From: Morella rubra
Taxonomy: Eukaryota > Streptophyta > Magnoliopsida > Fagales > Myricaceae
NCBI GenBank assembly: GCA_003952965.2
Contig: CM025855.1
Coordinates: 36,765,546 to 36,829,545, forward strand
Direction: 5' to 3'
Length of the DNA stretch: 64,000 nucleotides
Within the stretch, counting starts at the first letter, position 1, and each line of letters begins with the position of its first letter. The translations under genes were made by a program, and so were the position numbers. Below, piece by piece: positions 34,971-47,095 of the stretch. The notes under the pieces are model-generated. The model searched no databases. It was not told the origin of the DNA and saw nothing but the letters and a program-made list of their open reading frames with translations.

Positions 34971-35399
34971 AAAGGGATGAAACTGGTATACACTACTTCA
35001 TTTGGTCCATTTATTACTAACCTGAATCCAGTCCTATCTAATATTTTTTATGGTCTCTTGTTCTATGAATTTTATTTTGCACTGTAAACCACTCAAGAAG
35101 CTCGAATCCGCTCCCTCCACTCAAGGAGAAGCTCGAATTCGTTCCCTCCAAAGATTAAAGGGCCTTGGTTAGACAGTAAAAAGATGACAAGATCTTCATG
35201 GAGATCTAAATTGAATCTGTTCTCTCACAGTTCCCTTACCGACCAAGAATAAATTTCTGAAGAGAAAGGAGCAGAAATTCATTATCTCATTCATCACAGA
35301 GAGAAAAAAAATTCTTGTTGATGTTCGCAAGCTGTGATAGTGTGGAGCAACTCTTTCCATCGTCCCATCAAAGCGTGTTCAACGGGTCAAGGTGAGAGC
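34971..35399. other. Spacer downstream of RPS15a
   Basis: Between the LINE tail and the RPS15a stop codon. It includes a short tandem repeat at about 35093-35150 (two copies of an agaagctcgaatccg-ctccctcca-like unit). It likely holds the 3' UTR of RPS15a, on the minus strand. Confidence 0.5.
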
Positions 35400-37728
35400 C
35401 TAATGAAAATAACCCACAACCTGTCCACCCACATTTCTTTTAATCGCCTCCTCATGATCCAAAAGGCCATCTGGTGTCGTGATTACAACATAACCCCACT
35501 GCCAGGAGCGAGAGAGAGTTAAGGAGGTGAGCTTGATGGAAATAAGTTTTCATCCTTTGGCAAAATACATCAGCTGAACAAAGCAGAGAGCACTTCTTCC
35601 CCAAGCCCTTTCCACAATGGAAGGGTCAAGTGAGAATCAAGAATGTAAACAGATTCTTCAATATAAATGCTGACAAACCTGATGCGTTGGAAGCATACGC
35701 AATCTGTACCCTTCAATATCTCTAGCCTTGATATCCTGCCTGTAAGTGAGAGCGTGGCAATCATTAACCCTTCCTTGTAGTTCAACTGTTATCCTCCCCA
35801 CTCTATGTGGATCATAAACCTGAAAATTCTTGATGTACCCTACGAGCAATGTTACCAAATCAGTCAGTCATCCTGTAACATGCAAAATATTAATGAATAG
35901 CCTTTCATGGAAACACAAGAAACAGAATATGCAGTCCCTGTTCTAACAAAATTGAGGAGAAAATGAATGTCTACAGCAGCTGCTCCCAACCAAGAATAGT
36001 GAAGTTGTAGAAAGCATGTTTCTGGGACCCTTCAAACTAACAGACAACTAACTACAAGTTACCAAAAGCAAATCTTAAACCATAGAAGAAAACATCCACC
36101 TTTATTTGAAATAGCTCATAGAAAGTCTTGACCTAGAAAGAAACACCTGTTCTAACATCATACCCCTTAGTCAATCATAATAAGCTTGCAGTGATGCCCC
36201 CAATGCACTGTTACGTCTAACCCTAACTCCTACCCTGAGTGATTCTATAAATTCTCATGCAAGTAAATTAAGTACCATTCACCATAGGTCTCTAAATTAT
36301 ATTGCTTAATTATGTCCAGGTATCTAATTTAGAAAAGGAATCTCCAGGGGTTTCTAAGATTAACTGCTTCCCTACTGCTTTATCCATACTGTTTCAAACA
36401 GTAATGGAAATAAAGCAAGACAAGCCAACGAGGCAGGAGTAATGAAATAACAGTAACAAATTTAACAATACAAGGGGAAGTTTTGCTTAGGCCCATTTCA
36501 GCAGAGATATGTTACAAGACCAAAGAAGACATAATACCTAACACTTAGATTATCTATAATCTTTCCAGTCACATTGACACGGATAGCGTTAATTTGGAAA
36601 GCTTTCCTAGATTGACTAACCTTCGGACATTTCAAGCATGAGGCTCAACCAAGACCTATGTTTGTTTTCAACTAAAAAGGAAGTGAATTACCAAAAGCCA
36701 AAAAAAAAAAAAAAAAAAAAAAAAAGCAAAACCAAACAGAAAGGAATTACAAATTAAGAAGTCCCCGAGAAAGAACCTTGTTTCAGATGGTCAAAAGAGC
36801 TCTAGTTGCACTGACACCAACCAATGCCTAAGCAACTGTTTTTTTACTTTAAAGATATCGTAAGAAGAAGGTTCATTTGGCCAAATTCCTGTCTGGGAAA
36901 ACGAGACTGACCTATGCCCAATTGCATCAGAAAGTCCTCCAAATAGACCATCTCACTTATGAACAGACCACTTACAAAAAAAAACTCATGAACAGACCAA
37001 AAAATTTGGTTTGAAGGCGAAAAAATAAAGAGATGAAAAAATAACATATCCAAGCACATGACTGCAAAAAAGGGTTCTGCTTTTCCGCAGAAGAATTTGA
37101 ATACCATACACATAGATATCTATATAACGCTTTCCAAATCAATGAAATAATAAGAATAGCTGGAGCTTGGAAATGCTGCAAAAGCCTGGTAGTTATGGCA
37201 CCATTGATAGTACAGAAGCAGAAGCACAAAAATATTGATTAAAGCTAAAGAGACTTAAAATCTTCACATTCATAAAGGAAACCCTAACAACCGTCCTAAG
37301 GATCTCAACACTTCAGCACAAAAGAATCATCAAACACCGTATTAAACGTAACATTACTAGAAATTATCCTCACACGAAGAAAACAGTAGGAAAACAAAAG
37401 AAAAACCAGCGCAGGTTTATAGATACTTAGTCAATTAAACCCGACCATTTCCTCAAAGCAGGGAATCGATATCACATCAGATCCTATTTTAACAATGTCC
37501 ACACTAATTATTCACAGGAAAGCTATTGGGTCGGTGGAAACTCGCACTATATAAAGCTAATAAAGAAACCCAGATCGACACTGTTGCTATGGATTTACCT
37601 CGATCTTTCATGATCTTGAGAAAAGAAGACATGACTGTGGAGATGGGCTTCAACTCCACCGTTGCTTTTCCTCTCCGTTCCGCATTCACTATCGCTCTCA
37701 ACGCTTCGTTCAATATCCTCCTCCCCAT
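35400..37728 (-). CDS. RPS15A: Ribosomal protein S15a (uS8 family), diverged type-II form
   Basis: Three exons on the minus strand: 37599-37728, 35679-35839 and 35400-35498. All have GT-AG borders and phases that join cleanly into 129 codons plus a TAG stop, close to the family's usual 130 residues. The protein begins MGRRILNEALRAIVNAERRG, contains FQVYDPHRVGRITVELQGRV and ends HEEAIKRNVGGQVVGYFH. The sequence is of the diverged plant S15a type (Arabidopsis RPS15aB/E), not the cytosolic SVLNDALK type. Flowering plants are known to have replaced mitochondrial RPS8 with a duplicated, diverged S15a, so this protein may serve the mitochondrial ribosome. Intron 1 is about 1.76 kb, with no element recognised in it. 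No defect seen. Confidence 0.92.
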
Positions 37729-38142
37729 CTGTCTCCGCGCGTAAACCCTGAACCCCAATAGCTGCGGACACAGCCTGTTCAGTGAAACGCTATCAAGACA
37801 ATAGAGTGGCGTTTCGGGTATTTCCAAGTGGCATTTTCGATATCTAAAAGAACGATAGGGATATTCGAAAATTTTCATTTAATTTATAATATAATGAAAA
37901 TTATAAATAAAAATACGTGACATGACAGGTGTTTTAAAAATATATGACTTTTGAGAATTTTTATTATTATTTAATTTATGACTTATAATTTTTATTATTT
38001 AATTTATTATTGTCATTATAATTTTAATTTTTTTACGACTGGTATATACATGATTATGTATTAACACGTATATCACGTCATTAATTACTTTAAAAATTAA
38101 GCAAAAATATGACAGAGTGATTAATGACATAAATGTAATTTA
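37729..38142. other. RPS15a upstream region
   Basis: Divergent intergenic sequence between RPS15a and SCPL gene 1; the first 150 bases are GC-richer and fit a 5' UTR and promoter. 37870-38140 is AT-rich with no feature recognised. Confidence 0.45.
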
Positions 38143-38821
38143 TAGGGGTGAACGTTTTTGGGCCGGGACCGACAGGCCCGAAACCGACTGGGCCGGACGG
38201 TTTAGGTCCGGCCCGGTTCGGCTGTCGGTCAACCCAAAACCAAGAACCGATCGGTTCGGTCGGTCTACGGTTTTGGGTACCCAAAACCGTAGACCGACCC
38301 GAACCGACCGGTATTTAAATGATTTTACCCCCTTCTTTTTTAAAACGGCGTCGTCTGCCTTCCCCCCACACAAACGACGTCGTCTGCCTACCCCCTCCCC
38401 CCCTTCTTTTTTGGTTCACTGAAAACGTCGTCCCCCCCTCCCCCACACAAAAAACCCTAGCCCCGACTCCCCCTAAGAAAAAAACCCCAGCCCCGACTCC
38501 CCCGATGCCCTAGCCGCCCCCTCCCCTCCGCCGCCCCGCACCCCTCGGCGTCTCTCAGCTCTCTCTCTCTTCTCTCTCTCTCGGCGTCTCTCTCTCTCTC
38601 GGCATCTCTCTCTCTCTCGGCGTCTCTCTCTCTCCGCGTCTCACGAGGTTCGGCGGTCGGCCCAACCGACCGAACCGGGCCGACCAGGTTCGGTGGTCGG
38701 CCCAGCCGGTTCTCCCAACCGTCGGTTCGGCCGTCGGTTGGGAGAATAAGAAAACCGAACCAGTCGGTTCGGTTTGCGGTTTGGGGCCAAAACCGAACCG
38801 ACTGGTCGGTTTTCACCCCTA
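38143..38821. mobile_element. Probable hAT-type MITE rich in CCGAACCGAC motifs
   Basis: The ends TAGGGGTGAACG (38143) and CGGTTTTCACCCCTA (to 38821) form a terminal inverted repeat. The body is full of GGTTCGGTCGGT and its inverse, giving long hairpins (for example 38265-38300). A (CT)n tract with gcgtctc interruptions lies at 38557-38640. The 8-base flanks do not match (gtaattta and ctacaaac), so the call rests on the termini and on general likeness to such MITEs. Confidence 0.5.
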
Positions 38822-39434
38822 CTACAAACTTTTAAAGAAAATTTTTTTAAAAATAAAAAATTTTACAACAACATCAAAATCTAAAAATTTCACACAAATT
38901 ATAACACCTTTAAATCAATTTCAAAAATAAACATATATCAAATCTTTTATCTCCTCACTTCTTAACTAGTCCTATTAATTTTTCATTACATATTTTATCT
39001 CTATACTTTTTAACAAATTTCAATAAAAATCATTATACAATCAAATATTCTTAAATTATTTCGCTAACTTTGTACTATCTTATAAAAAGTGAAAATTCTC
39101 TGAGACTTTAATTTGAGAAAAAAACTATTTCAGCCTTTTTTTTTTTTTTTTTTCTAGGCAATTACAACGGAAATGTTATTACAGTTGAACAGATACTACA
39201 AACAGCCCCATATTGCATACAAACCGATCCAAGGGCGCTATTTCCTCTCGGCTTCATTATCAACTGCATTTCAAAAGCCAATAGAGTTCGCTATAACGAT
39301 ACTTCTCTCCTCCACCTACACTTTTTATATTTCATAAACTAGTTTTCAACTCCTTTTGCATTTATAAAAAATTAAAGGTACTCTACCATAAACATCCGAA
39401 CTAATTTGGTCTCTACTAAACAATGTCTTCCTAG
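38822..39434. other. Upstream region of SCPL gene 1
   Basis: AT-rich with no gene recognised; presumably promoter. Confidence 0.45.
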
Positions 39435-39443
39435 CTATATAAC
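39435..39443 (+). promoter_or_regulatory. TATA box of SCPL gene 1
   Basis: ctatataac lies about 95 bases before the ATG at 39537, a normal distance for a plant TATA box plus 5' UTR. Confidence 0.55.
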
Positions 39444-39536
39444 GCTCTCAACTGCGGATCCTCAGTTTAGAAAAAATACACTTGAGACGTACGTCGGACC
39501 TCACCAGCGACATAGAGGCAGCCTGCAACTGTAAGG

Positions 39537-42500
39537 ATGGTGTTCGGCGCCGGCAATCATGCGAACAGAGCGTGTTTGCATTTTCTTCTACTACTGCTCT
39601 TCTCTGTGAATGTGGCTTTCTCTGGCACACTCGTCACTTCTATACCAGGCTTCGACGGTGACCTTCCTTTTAGACTCTACACAGGGTACGTTCCATGTTT
39701 CTCGTGTTCTATTTTGGGATTAGCATCATTCCATTCAGTCGCTCATGAAAAAGTAGAAAAACTTTTAGCATTTTCTCATATTTTTCATCTACGATCCGTT
39801 GCTTTATTTCTCAGGTACATCACCGTCGATACAGCCGAGCTGTTTTACTACTTCATCGAGTCAGAGGGGAACCCCAGAGAAGACCCTCTTCTGCTCTGGT
39901 ATAGTGGTGGCCCCGGTTGCTCTGCTTTCAATGGCCTTATTTACGAAAACGGTACCTTTTTCCTTACCCGGTACTAAGCTGAGGACTATTTGTGAACCAT
40001 GAATCCATGATTTCAGCAATTTTTGTCTATAAACTGTCCCATCAGTCCAAATCAAGCACATTAGCATATAAAATACTTATTTGAGATTTGAACCATGATT
40101 TAACCGGTAGGTTTACCAGAAAGCATCAGGGTGCCTCCTACTGTTAGTGTTGAGAATCAAAATCCAACAGTTCGATCCATCCACTATACGCATTTAGTCA
40201 ATTTCAGCCAAATTCAGAGATACTTTTCTGTGCCCTTGTAAAATCTTGGTTGAATAGAACTGTTCCTAAGTGAAATGAAACAGAGTAATGCTAAAGCTTG
40301 TAATAATAATGAACAATTTCCCAATTAGAAATATATCTGTAATTCTCTCTTCTAACTGTACTTGTAGGTCCATTAGCTTTCAATATTACATCTTACGCGG
40401 GGGGTCTCCCACAAACATATTATTACCCATACTCATGGACAAAAGTAAGTGTACCTAAATTTCTTTTTTTTTTTATTTTTTTTTTAATTTATTTCCCTAT
40501 GAACTCTATCTAATTTGATGCTTTTTGGTCTTGTAATTGAATGATGGTCGATAATTCCCCAGAGTTCCAGCATATTATATGTAGACGCACCTGTTGGCAC
40601 TGGCTTCTCCTATGCTACAAGTCTAGACGCGTACCCTGTTACAGACTCAACAACAGCAAAACAAGTCTATCAGTTCATAAGGAAGGTGAGTAATGCTCTT
40701 ACCGACTCACGTTAAAGACAAATAATTGGAAAATTAAGAGCTGTTTACGCCTCATGTCTCTGGTGATGGAAAGTGACAAACAAATTTTTTTCAGTATTTA
40801 AGTGATCAAGCTCTCCCCACTTATACTTTTCGGTTGTGATTGCAGTGGTTGGTTGAACACCCACAATACCTGCTCAATCAATTTTTCGTCGGCGCTGATT
40901 CTTATTCAGGCATATCCGGCCCAATAGTCGTCAAAAAAATAATTGATGGTAACTTTGTGATCTTGCTCTCACAAGTAAATTGGAGTTGTACACAGCTTGC
41001 GACCAATTTCAAAGACGAGTGACTCATAGATTTGGAACTTGTTTGGCTAAATTTTTGCAGATAATGATGCTGGAGTCAAGCCGCAACTGAATCTCAAGGT
41101 ACACGTTCAAGATGCAGAACTTGAAAACACCTAAATAGCTTATAATACAGTAATTCCTTCACCACATTGATAGAGTTTTGTGAATGAAGACTTGAAAAGC
41201 TGTTTGTTTCGAAACCTTTCAGGGGTATATTCTTGGGTGCCCTCGAACTGATGCAACTATTAATGAAAATTCAAAGATAATATATGTTCATCGGATGGGG
41301 CTTGTATCAGATGAACTCTACGAGGTACTTCATATGGACTTTTAATTTCTCAATCTGATTATATGTTCCAATTGTTATATATGGGAGTTCAATTATGTGA
41401 GAAAATTTGAAGCTGTAAGGTTCCGCCATGTTTATCAAGGTGAGATTGGATTAATGATGTGCTTCTGCAGGCAGCAAAAGAAAGTTGCAATGGGAATTAT
41501 GTTGACGTTCCTGCATCAGAAGCACAATGCTACGAGGATCTTAGATTACTCCAGATTGTAAGAAACTCGATTCTTTCTTTGTACGGCATGATCACTTATA
41601 TAGATTTTGGAATTTAACACAGAGTGGGCGATTCTCTGAACTTGTAGTGCACTAAAAACATAAACACCAATCATATTCTAGAGCCTACATGCACATGGGC
41701 ATCCCCAGGCGCACCATACGGAGAATCCATTCGAAGAGCTCTTGAAGAAGAATCGGATGGCTTAACCCTGTCATCCTCATCAGATAATACCGAATTTTTT
41801 TGCCATGTAAATCACTCTCCGTTTCTCTCTCTACAAATTTACATCTTTTAGTGTAGTACTGAAGTTTCTGACGAGTTGATTCGACGTCTTTGCAGACCTT
41901 TAGTTATGCACTCTCTTATGCATGGGCGAATGATATCGATGTCCGAAAGGCTCTTAATATCCGAGAGGTATTTGACTCACAAAACAAAAAATAATTGATC
42001 TGGGGGGGCTTATACGATATTATACTGGTGCTGACATATGTTTGGATTGCAAATCAGGGAACGGTATTTGACTGGAAGAGATGCAACGAGAGCTTATCAT
42101 ACTCATCTGATGTCTCCAGTGTCCTCGAATATCATAGAAATCTCAGCACCAAGGGTTTACAAGTTCTAATATACAAGTACGTTATACGTTTCCTTAGCTT
42201 TCACTGGATGAAACTAGTAAATCTTTTCCAACATATTTTGCTTCTATTTACAGTGGTGACCATGACCTAACAATCCCCAACATCGGTACACAAGAATGGA
42301 TCAAGTGGCTAAATTTAAGCACCGTTGAATATGGTTGGCGACCGTGGTTCGTGGATGGTCAAATTGCAGGGTTAGTAGTATTAACCTCAAGACCTATTTG
42401 ATTTTCCAAAGCACAAATAATTAATCACGTATGGCTTATAAGGGTCGGTTCGTTACTTCGTTTTATGCAGATACACAGCTGTGTATTCGAGCAGTGAAGG

Positions 42501-42703
42501 ATACCGCTTGACCTATGCATCTGTAAAGGTAAGTTTCAAAAAGATCAATCATAATTATTGACAAAAGAAGAACACTTTGAGAAACGTTTTACAACATTAT
42601 CTGGTTGTAATTTGTTCAGGGAGCGGGTCACTCGCCACAAGAGTACAAGCGCAGGGAGTGTTTTGACATGTTTGACAGGTTCATCCACTATTATTCCCTC
42701 TGA
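39537..42703 (+). CDS. Serine carboxypeptidase-like protein 1 (S10 family, clade I)
   Basis: Fourteen exons: 39537-39685, 39815-39951, 40368-40444, 40563-40685, 40846-40948, 41061-41098, 41223-41324, 41471-41557, 41648-41806, 41896-41967, 42058-42176, 42254-42370, 42471-42528 and 42620-42703. All introns are GT-AG and the frame is unbroken, giving 474 residues. An N-terminal hydrophobic stretch ([17 protein letters not shown]) is a signal peptide for the secretory route. Family marks: [12 protein letters not shown], the oxyanion loop [17 protein letters not shown], the nucleophile GADSYSG, the acid site [18 protein letters not shown] and the histidine site [10 protein letters not shown]. Clade I members are often vacuolar acyltransferases that use glucose esters, but acyl donors cannot be read from sequence. 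The Gly before Asp in the nucleophile motif is Ala here. Confidence 0.92.
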
Positions 42704-43027
42704 GGCATGCAGCTTCGAGATCGATGAGTCGTGCGCTGAAATTCCATGCGCTGTAATTTTCCACTAAATTGTTCTAGTCGAGTTGAGGTTGAAGACGATT
42801 TCTCAATAAATTACGATTTCACGTGGAAGTGTTTGCACATTGTAATTACGCAATAAAGGCATGACGACTTGTTAGAACAAAAGAACGTAGGTAGAACACG
42901 ACCAAGCAAATTCATAGCTAATTAATTCTATCATCGTTTGCTAGATATACTTTTCTTCGAAGCAAAAACGATAAGACTTTCGGGCCACGAGCCCATTAGG
43001 TTTCTAGGTAACCCTAAAGGTTAAAAT

Positions 43028-43065
<38 letters not shown>

Positions 43066-43374
43066 AGATCACAAACAGCAAGTGGGGTTGAATAAGATGA
43101 AAATTTGATTAAAAAAAAATCAAACGATGGATAAAGTGAATTTTTCAAGCTTTCTCCCACTAAAGTCTCAATTTCAAAAATTTCTTAGATACTACTAATC
43201 TTTAGAGCTACTCCTATGGCTATTAGTTCAATAATAATCCGATCTATGTGAAATGCAGAAATTACACAAATCTTGAGATTAATCAGGCACTTAAAATTAG
43301 CCCGAACACCTAATTATCCAAAAAAAAAATTATTCTCAGTTAGGACTAGAGCAAATAGCATTGGTTTTTCTTTC
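42704..43374. other. Downstream of SCPL gene 1
   Basis: 3' UTR and spacer. It contains an (AT)n microsatellite at 43031-43061. No other feature recognised. Confidence 0.5.
43031..43061. repeat. AT microsatellite
   Basis: Fifteen uninterrupted AT units. Confidence 0.95.
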
Positions 43375-44479
43375 CATAACAACATAAAAATTAGTCGCCC
43401 ATGGGAATTTATTTTTCTTTTTTATTAGAACTTTTTTCTTCATTGAAATTTGATTCCCCTTTTTTTTTGGTTAAATTTTGAATCGCATTTTTTACATCAC
43501 TGTACGAGTCTCCAAAAAGAGAACCGTAACGGTATGAATTATAATGGCTTAATTACTTCGGAAGCCCTTGTGGTATTGAGTTGTGACAAAATAGTTTCTG
43601 AGGTATCACTTTCTATAAATTAGTCCCTGTGGTAACCCCTTTTGTTAAAAATAGATCCTTCCGTCTATAGGACATCAAGACACTAAGGGTAGATGCTGAC
43701 ATGTCAATTTTTACATGTTAAAAAGCCAATAAGAAAAAGACACGTGTCCCAATAATCCACCTCAATATAAAAGTTTTGAGTTTCTTTTAATTTCTATTTC
43801 CAACGCAGCAAATATGTTACACTTAAAAAACAAAACGAAAAAGAAACTGATTTTTCTCTACATCGGTGTGTACCCCACCAACCCGATACCTCCACCCTTT
43901 CCCACCGATACCCACGCTAAAATAGAAACCCTAACTTTTGAAAATCCAATGAATACGATAGCACTGTGGTACAAAAACGAATCTATCTACCTAGGTGGTG
44001 TGTGGTACTTAAAGATTAACTAGGAAGATCCACTAAACCTAGATGGATCTTTCTAAAGATTTGGATGTGAATTCGTTGGTGTGGTGGTAGTGGTGTTGAT
44101 CAAAGAGACAATTAGATCAGAGATCAAAAGAGAGGGAAAGGGAGAGAAGAGAAAGCAAATTTTTTTTTTTTTCACATGTCTATACTGCTCTATTTTCACG
44201 AGGAACAAAATCAACTAGAATGGAAGAGAAAAACAAAGCCTACTCATGGTTGAGACAAATCTGGGGGCAATCACAAAATTTTTCCTGTCAACTTCTTATT
44301 GCACAACAAAACTAAGCTATTTGCTTCTTGTTTTTTTCATTCAAGTTTTTCTCAGCAACTTACTTTATGCAACTTCTAAAATAAAATTTGCAGGTCTCAA
44401 TAAAACAGCTCCAAACAATTTCCGTAAACGATCCAAACAATTTTTCCCGTAAACGATCCAGCAGACATCGGCACTGTGA

Positions 44480-44997
44480 CGACGACCTTGCTGAAAGGGT
44501 CCTCAATGATGACATGGGCCGTGATAGTCATGCATGGGAGGATAGGTGCCAAGATGAGGCGGCATTGGCACCTATGGGCACCCTTGACACGCCCACCGCG
44601 CGCGCAGCAAGAGCACCACAGCCATGCCATGGCATCAGCGCACGCGCGCGCAAGCACAGCGCCCCAGCAACCCTGACAAGGCATGGCGCCCCAGCAACAC
44701 CCATGCCTGGCATGCCAGCCAGCCGGCCACAGACATGCCATGACAGCCCATGGCCTTGCCATGACACGGTGCTACAGCAAGTCCTTGGCCACTAGCCAAG
44801 CCAAGCAAGCACAGCGGGCCAACAGACAAAGGAGTGCCATTACACAGATGGCCACCACCAGTGGCGGAGCACCACCACCCCTACCGGTGCTAGGTGGGGA
44901 AAGGAAGAGGAAGGGCCACAGAGTCGAAGGAGCACCACCACCCATGGAGGTGCAAGCAGCGGCGGCGGCGACGGCAAGATCCAGGAGGTATCTTAGG
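44480..44997. other. GC-rich, low-complexity insert inside the MULE
   Basis: Rich in GCATGGC, GCCATGCCATGGC and CGCGCGC, quite unlike the AT-rich surroundings. Both strands are open for 60-135 codons, but the proteins are repetitive (Ala, His, Cys, Trp biased) and match nothing I know. The open frames are probably a by-product of composition. It may be captured host sequence. Confidence 0.45.
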
Positions 44998-44999
44998 GA

Positions 45000-45670
45000 T
45001 TAGTTTCCTTTCTTGTTGAGATTGAATAAATCATATCTTCTAGATTTAGGGATCCTTTCCTAAACTCTAGAAGATTCCTTTCCTTTGAATTTATGTTGTA
45101 CTAGGCATGTAATATCAAATCTACTTGATTGAAGGATTGATTCCTAAAGATCGGTGATTTGATTTAGATTTGATTTAATTGTGATTGTAATTTGATTCCA
45201 TTAGGGTTTGTAAGCACCTAAGGATGTCTATATAAACACCTTAGGTGCATTAGAGTTAATCATTCAGAGAATTCAGAATATTGATAATAGTAGAGTCTTG
45301 GAGAGCCTGAGTGCTTTTGGAGAAGTTTTGGCCAAGCATAGGCACGTGTATGCTAAGTCGGTTTCAAGGCTAATAACCTTGTTACTTGGGATTCATTTAG
45401 GCTAATAACCTAGTTTGGGTACCCGTTCTTGGGCTAATTAACCCTTGATCGGGATTATTCTTGTGTTCTTGTGGTTCTTGGGCTAATTAACCCTTAACCA
45501 CATTCTTCGTTCTTCATAATAATATCTCAGTGTTCTTCATTTGTGTAGTTAGATCCTATATTTCAGCTCGTGTGATGCCAAGAACGGTTTAGGAGGATCG
45601 ATTGGGGTGATCGCGTTCGAATCACTTGGCGAGAGTTGGCATTGTTAAGGCGGCCTAGACCGGGGTCCCT
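45000..45670 (+). other. LTR-like or promoter-like stretch inside the MULE
   Basis: A TATA-like ctatataaacacctt at about 45228-45242 is followed by a leader-like region with several copies of ggctaataacc and gggctaattaaccctt (45370-45495). The layout resembles an LTR, and the block is roughly bounded by TGTTGAG and CTAACA, but no target repeat was found, so I leave it unclassified. Confidence 0.3.
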
Positions 45671-45818
45671 AACACTTGCACCGAGGACGACGACGTTTGA
45701 AAATAGGATGCACCAAACTCTGGCTATGTCAAAAGTGATTTGGAGATTTTTAGAGAAGTGTCGGGAATGTGGGGTTAGGTGCGACAGGATGATACTTGGT
45801 TCTTTTTATTTTTTTTAA

Positions 45819-46429
45819 GGGAAAATTACATGGAGCTCATTGGGTTTTAACCCAATATCAAAAGCCCTATTGGGTTTTAAAAAAATCTCAAAGTCCATTG
45901 GGTTTTTCATTTTGGTATGAAAACTAACTCAAGCCAACTCCGTTATGGATATAAACAGAGCCCAATTCATTAAGTTAAATGTCAGTGCTAAAATCAATCA
46001 CTAGCTGCCACGTGTTTAAAATTCCTTATTTGCTTCATTCAGTCTCTCGTCTGCCACTTCATATTCAATGTGATACAAAAACTAATTCCAACGTGGCATG
46101 CGGCGTGATAGAAAGGAAACCAAATGGAGCATACAAGGAATTTTAAACAAGTGGCAGGCAGTGATTAGTTTTAGCCCTAACATTTAGCTATGACAGACGA
46201 GAGACCGAATGAAGCAGACAAGGAATTTTAATCACGTAGTCGACAACAATTGGTTTTAGCCCTGACATTTAACTTAAGTAGACTATACTCCATTATCTCC
46301 AGTAACGGCGTCGGCTTTTTTTAGTTTTCATACTAAAATAAGAAACCAGTGGGCTTTGAGATTTTTTTAAAAAACTAGTGAGACTTTTGATATAGGGCAA
46401 AAACTTAGTGAGGTCCGTGTAATTTTCCC
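45819..46429. mobile_element. Nested MITE with a perfect 9-bp target duplication
   Basis: The ends GGGAAAATTACATGGAGCTC (45819) and GGTCCGTGTAATTTTCCC (to 46429) are inverted, and similarity continues far inward, making a fold-back of about 250 bases per arm. TTTTTTTAA is repeated on both sides (45810-45818 and 46430-46438). It is a Mutator-type MITE by duplication size. No coding capacity. Confidence 0.8.
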
Positions 46430-47095
46430 TTTTTTTAAAGTGTTGACAAAGCATTTGATTTGGGCTTCTGAAAGAAGGGTATAATCAGATGTGGTGCTGA
46501 GGTGGATTATTGGGACACGTGTCTTTTTTATTGGCTGCTGATGTGTAAAAAATTGATACGTCAGTATCTACCGTTAGTGTCTTAATGTCCTATGGATAGA
46601 AGGACTATTTTTAACAAAAGGAGTTACCACAGGAACTCATTTATAAAAAGTGATATCCTAATGACTATTTTATCACGACTCAATACCACAAGTACCCGGT
46701 GTAATTAAACCAATTATGATTCTCCAAAGATAGTAAAATACGTGTAATTACGGAGGTTAATTATTAGCATCAAATTATCAATAAAATACATACGAACTGC
46801 GAGGGTGCCAGCTCACCAGGCGACCCTGCGGTCCCATGGAGCCTGCATAATGCTATGGCCCACCAGCGCTCCGAAAACGTTTAAAAAAACGTAGAACACG
46901 TCAACATCTTGCTGAAAATCCTCTCTTTTCAAAAGGACAGATTTGTCAAGCTCTGAACCGGCCCATTGGGGCCAATGCGAACTTTTTCGCCAATATTTAT
47001 ATGGGGCCGCTCCAACCGTCAGTTCATTCCAACCATGACTCGGCGTCGCAGAAAGTAAGAAACTACTCTTCAAAGTCCAAAATGCAAAGGATTTT

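Larger units (their letters stand above)
43546..46711. mobile_element. MULE-type element with long terminal inverted repeats, 3.2 kb
   Basis: 43546-43780 and 46480-46711 are inverted repeats of about 230 bases with ends GGCTTAATTACTTCGG and CCGGTGTAATTAAACC. The 9-base flanks are AATTATAAT (43537-43545) and AATTATGAT (46712-46720), one mismatch. The paralogous block at 54566-55095 has a single, uninterrupted target (gaatatgat at about 54737), which confirms the boundaries. No transposase is recognised. It holds a GC-rich segment (44480-44997), an LTR-like stretch (about 45000-45670) and a nested MITE. Confidence 0.85.
43375..47095 (+). repeat. Promoter-like duplicated block, copy A (split by a MULE)
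   Basis: 43375-43545 plus 46712-47095 align end to end with 54566-55095. The right part contains a CCAAT-like cccattggggccaatg and a TATA-like atatttatatgg near 46990-47005. A conserved ATGACTC stands at about 47034. The block looks like a gene promoter and 5' UTR, yet no gene follows this copy on the plus strand. Confidence 0.7.

Noticed and set aside
35570-35785. Reading through the exon 2 donor of RPS15a as an alternative C-terminus
   Set aside because: The third exon joins in frame at 35498 and restores the full family length and ending.
38117-38816. Open frames on both strands in the GGTTCGG-rich block
   Set aside because: They follow from repeated motifs in a probable MITE; the peptides are low complexity.
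44388-44795. A 135-codon open frame as a real protein
   Set aside because: Both strands are open, the composition is extreme and no domain or splice context supports it.
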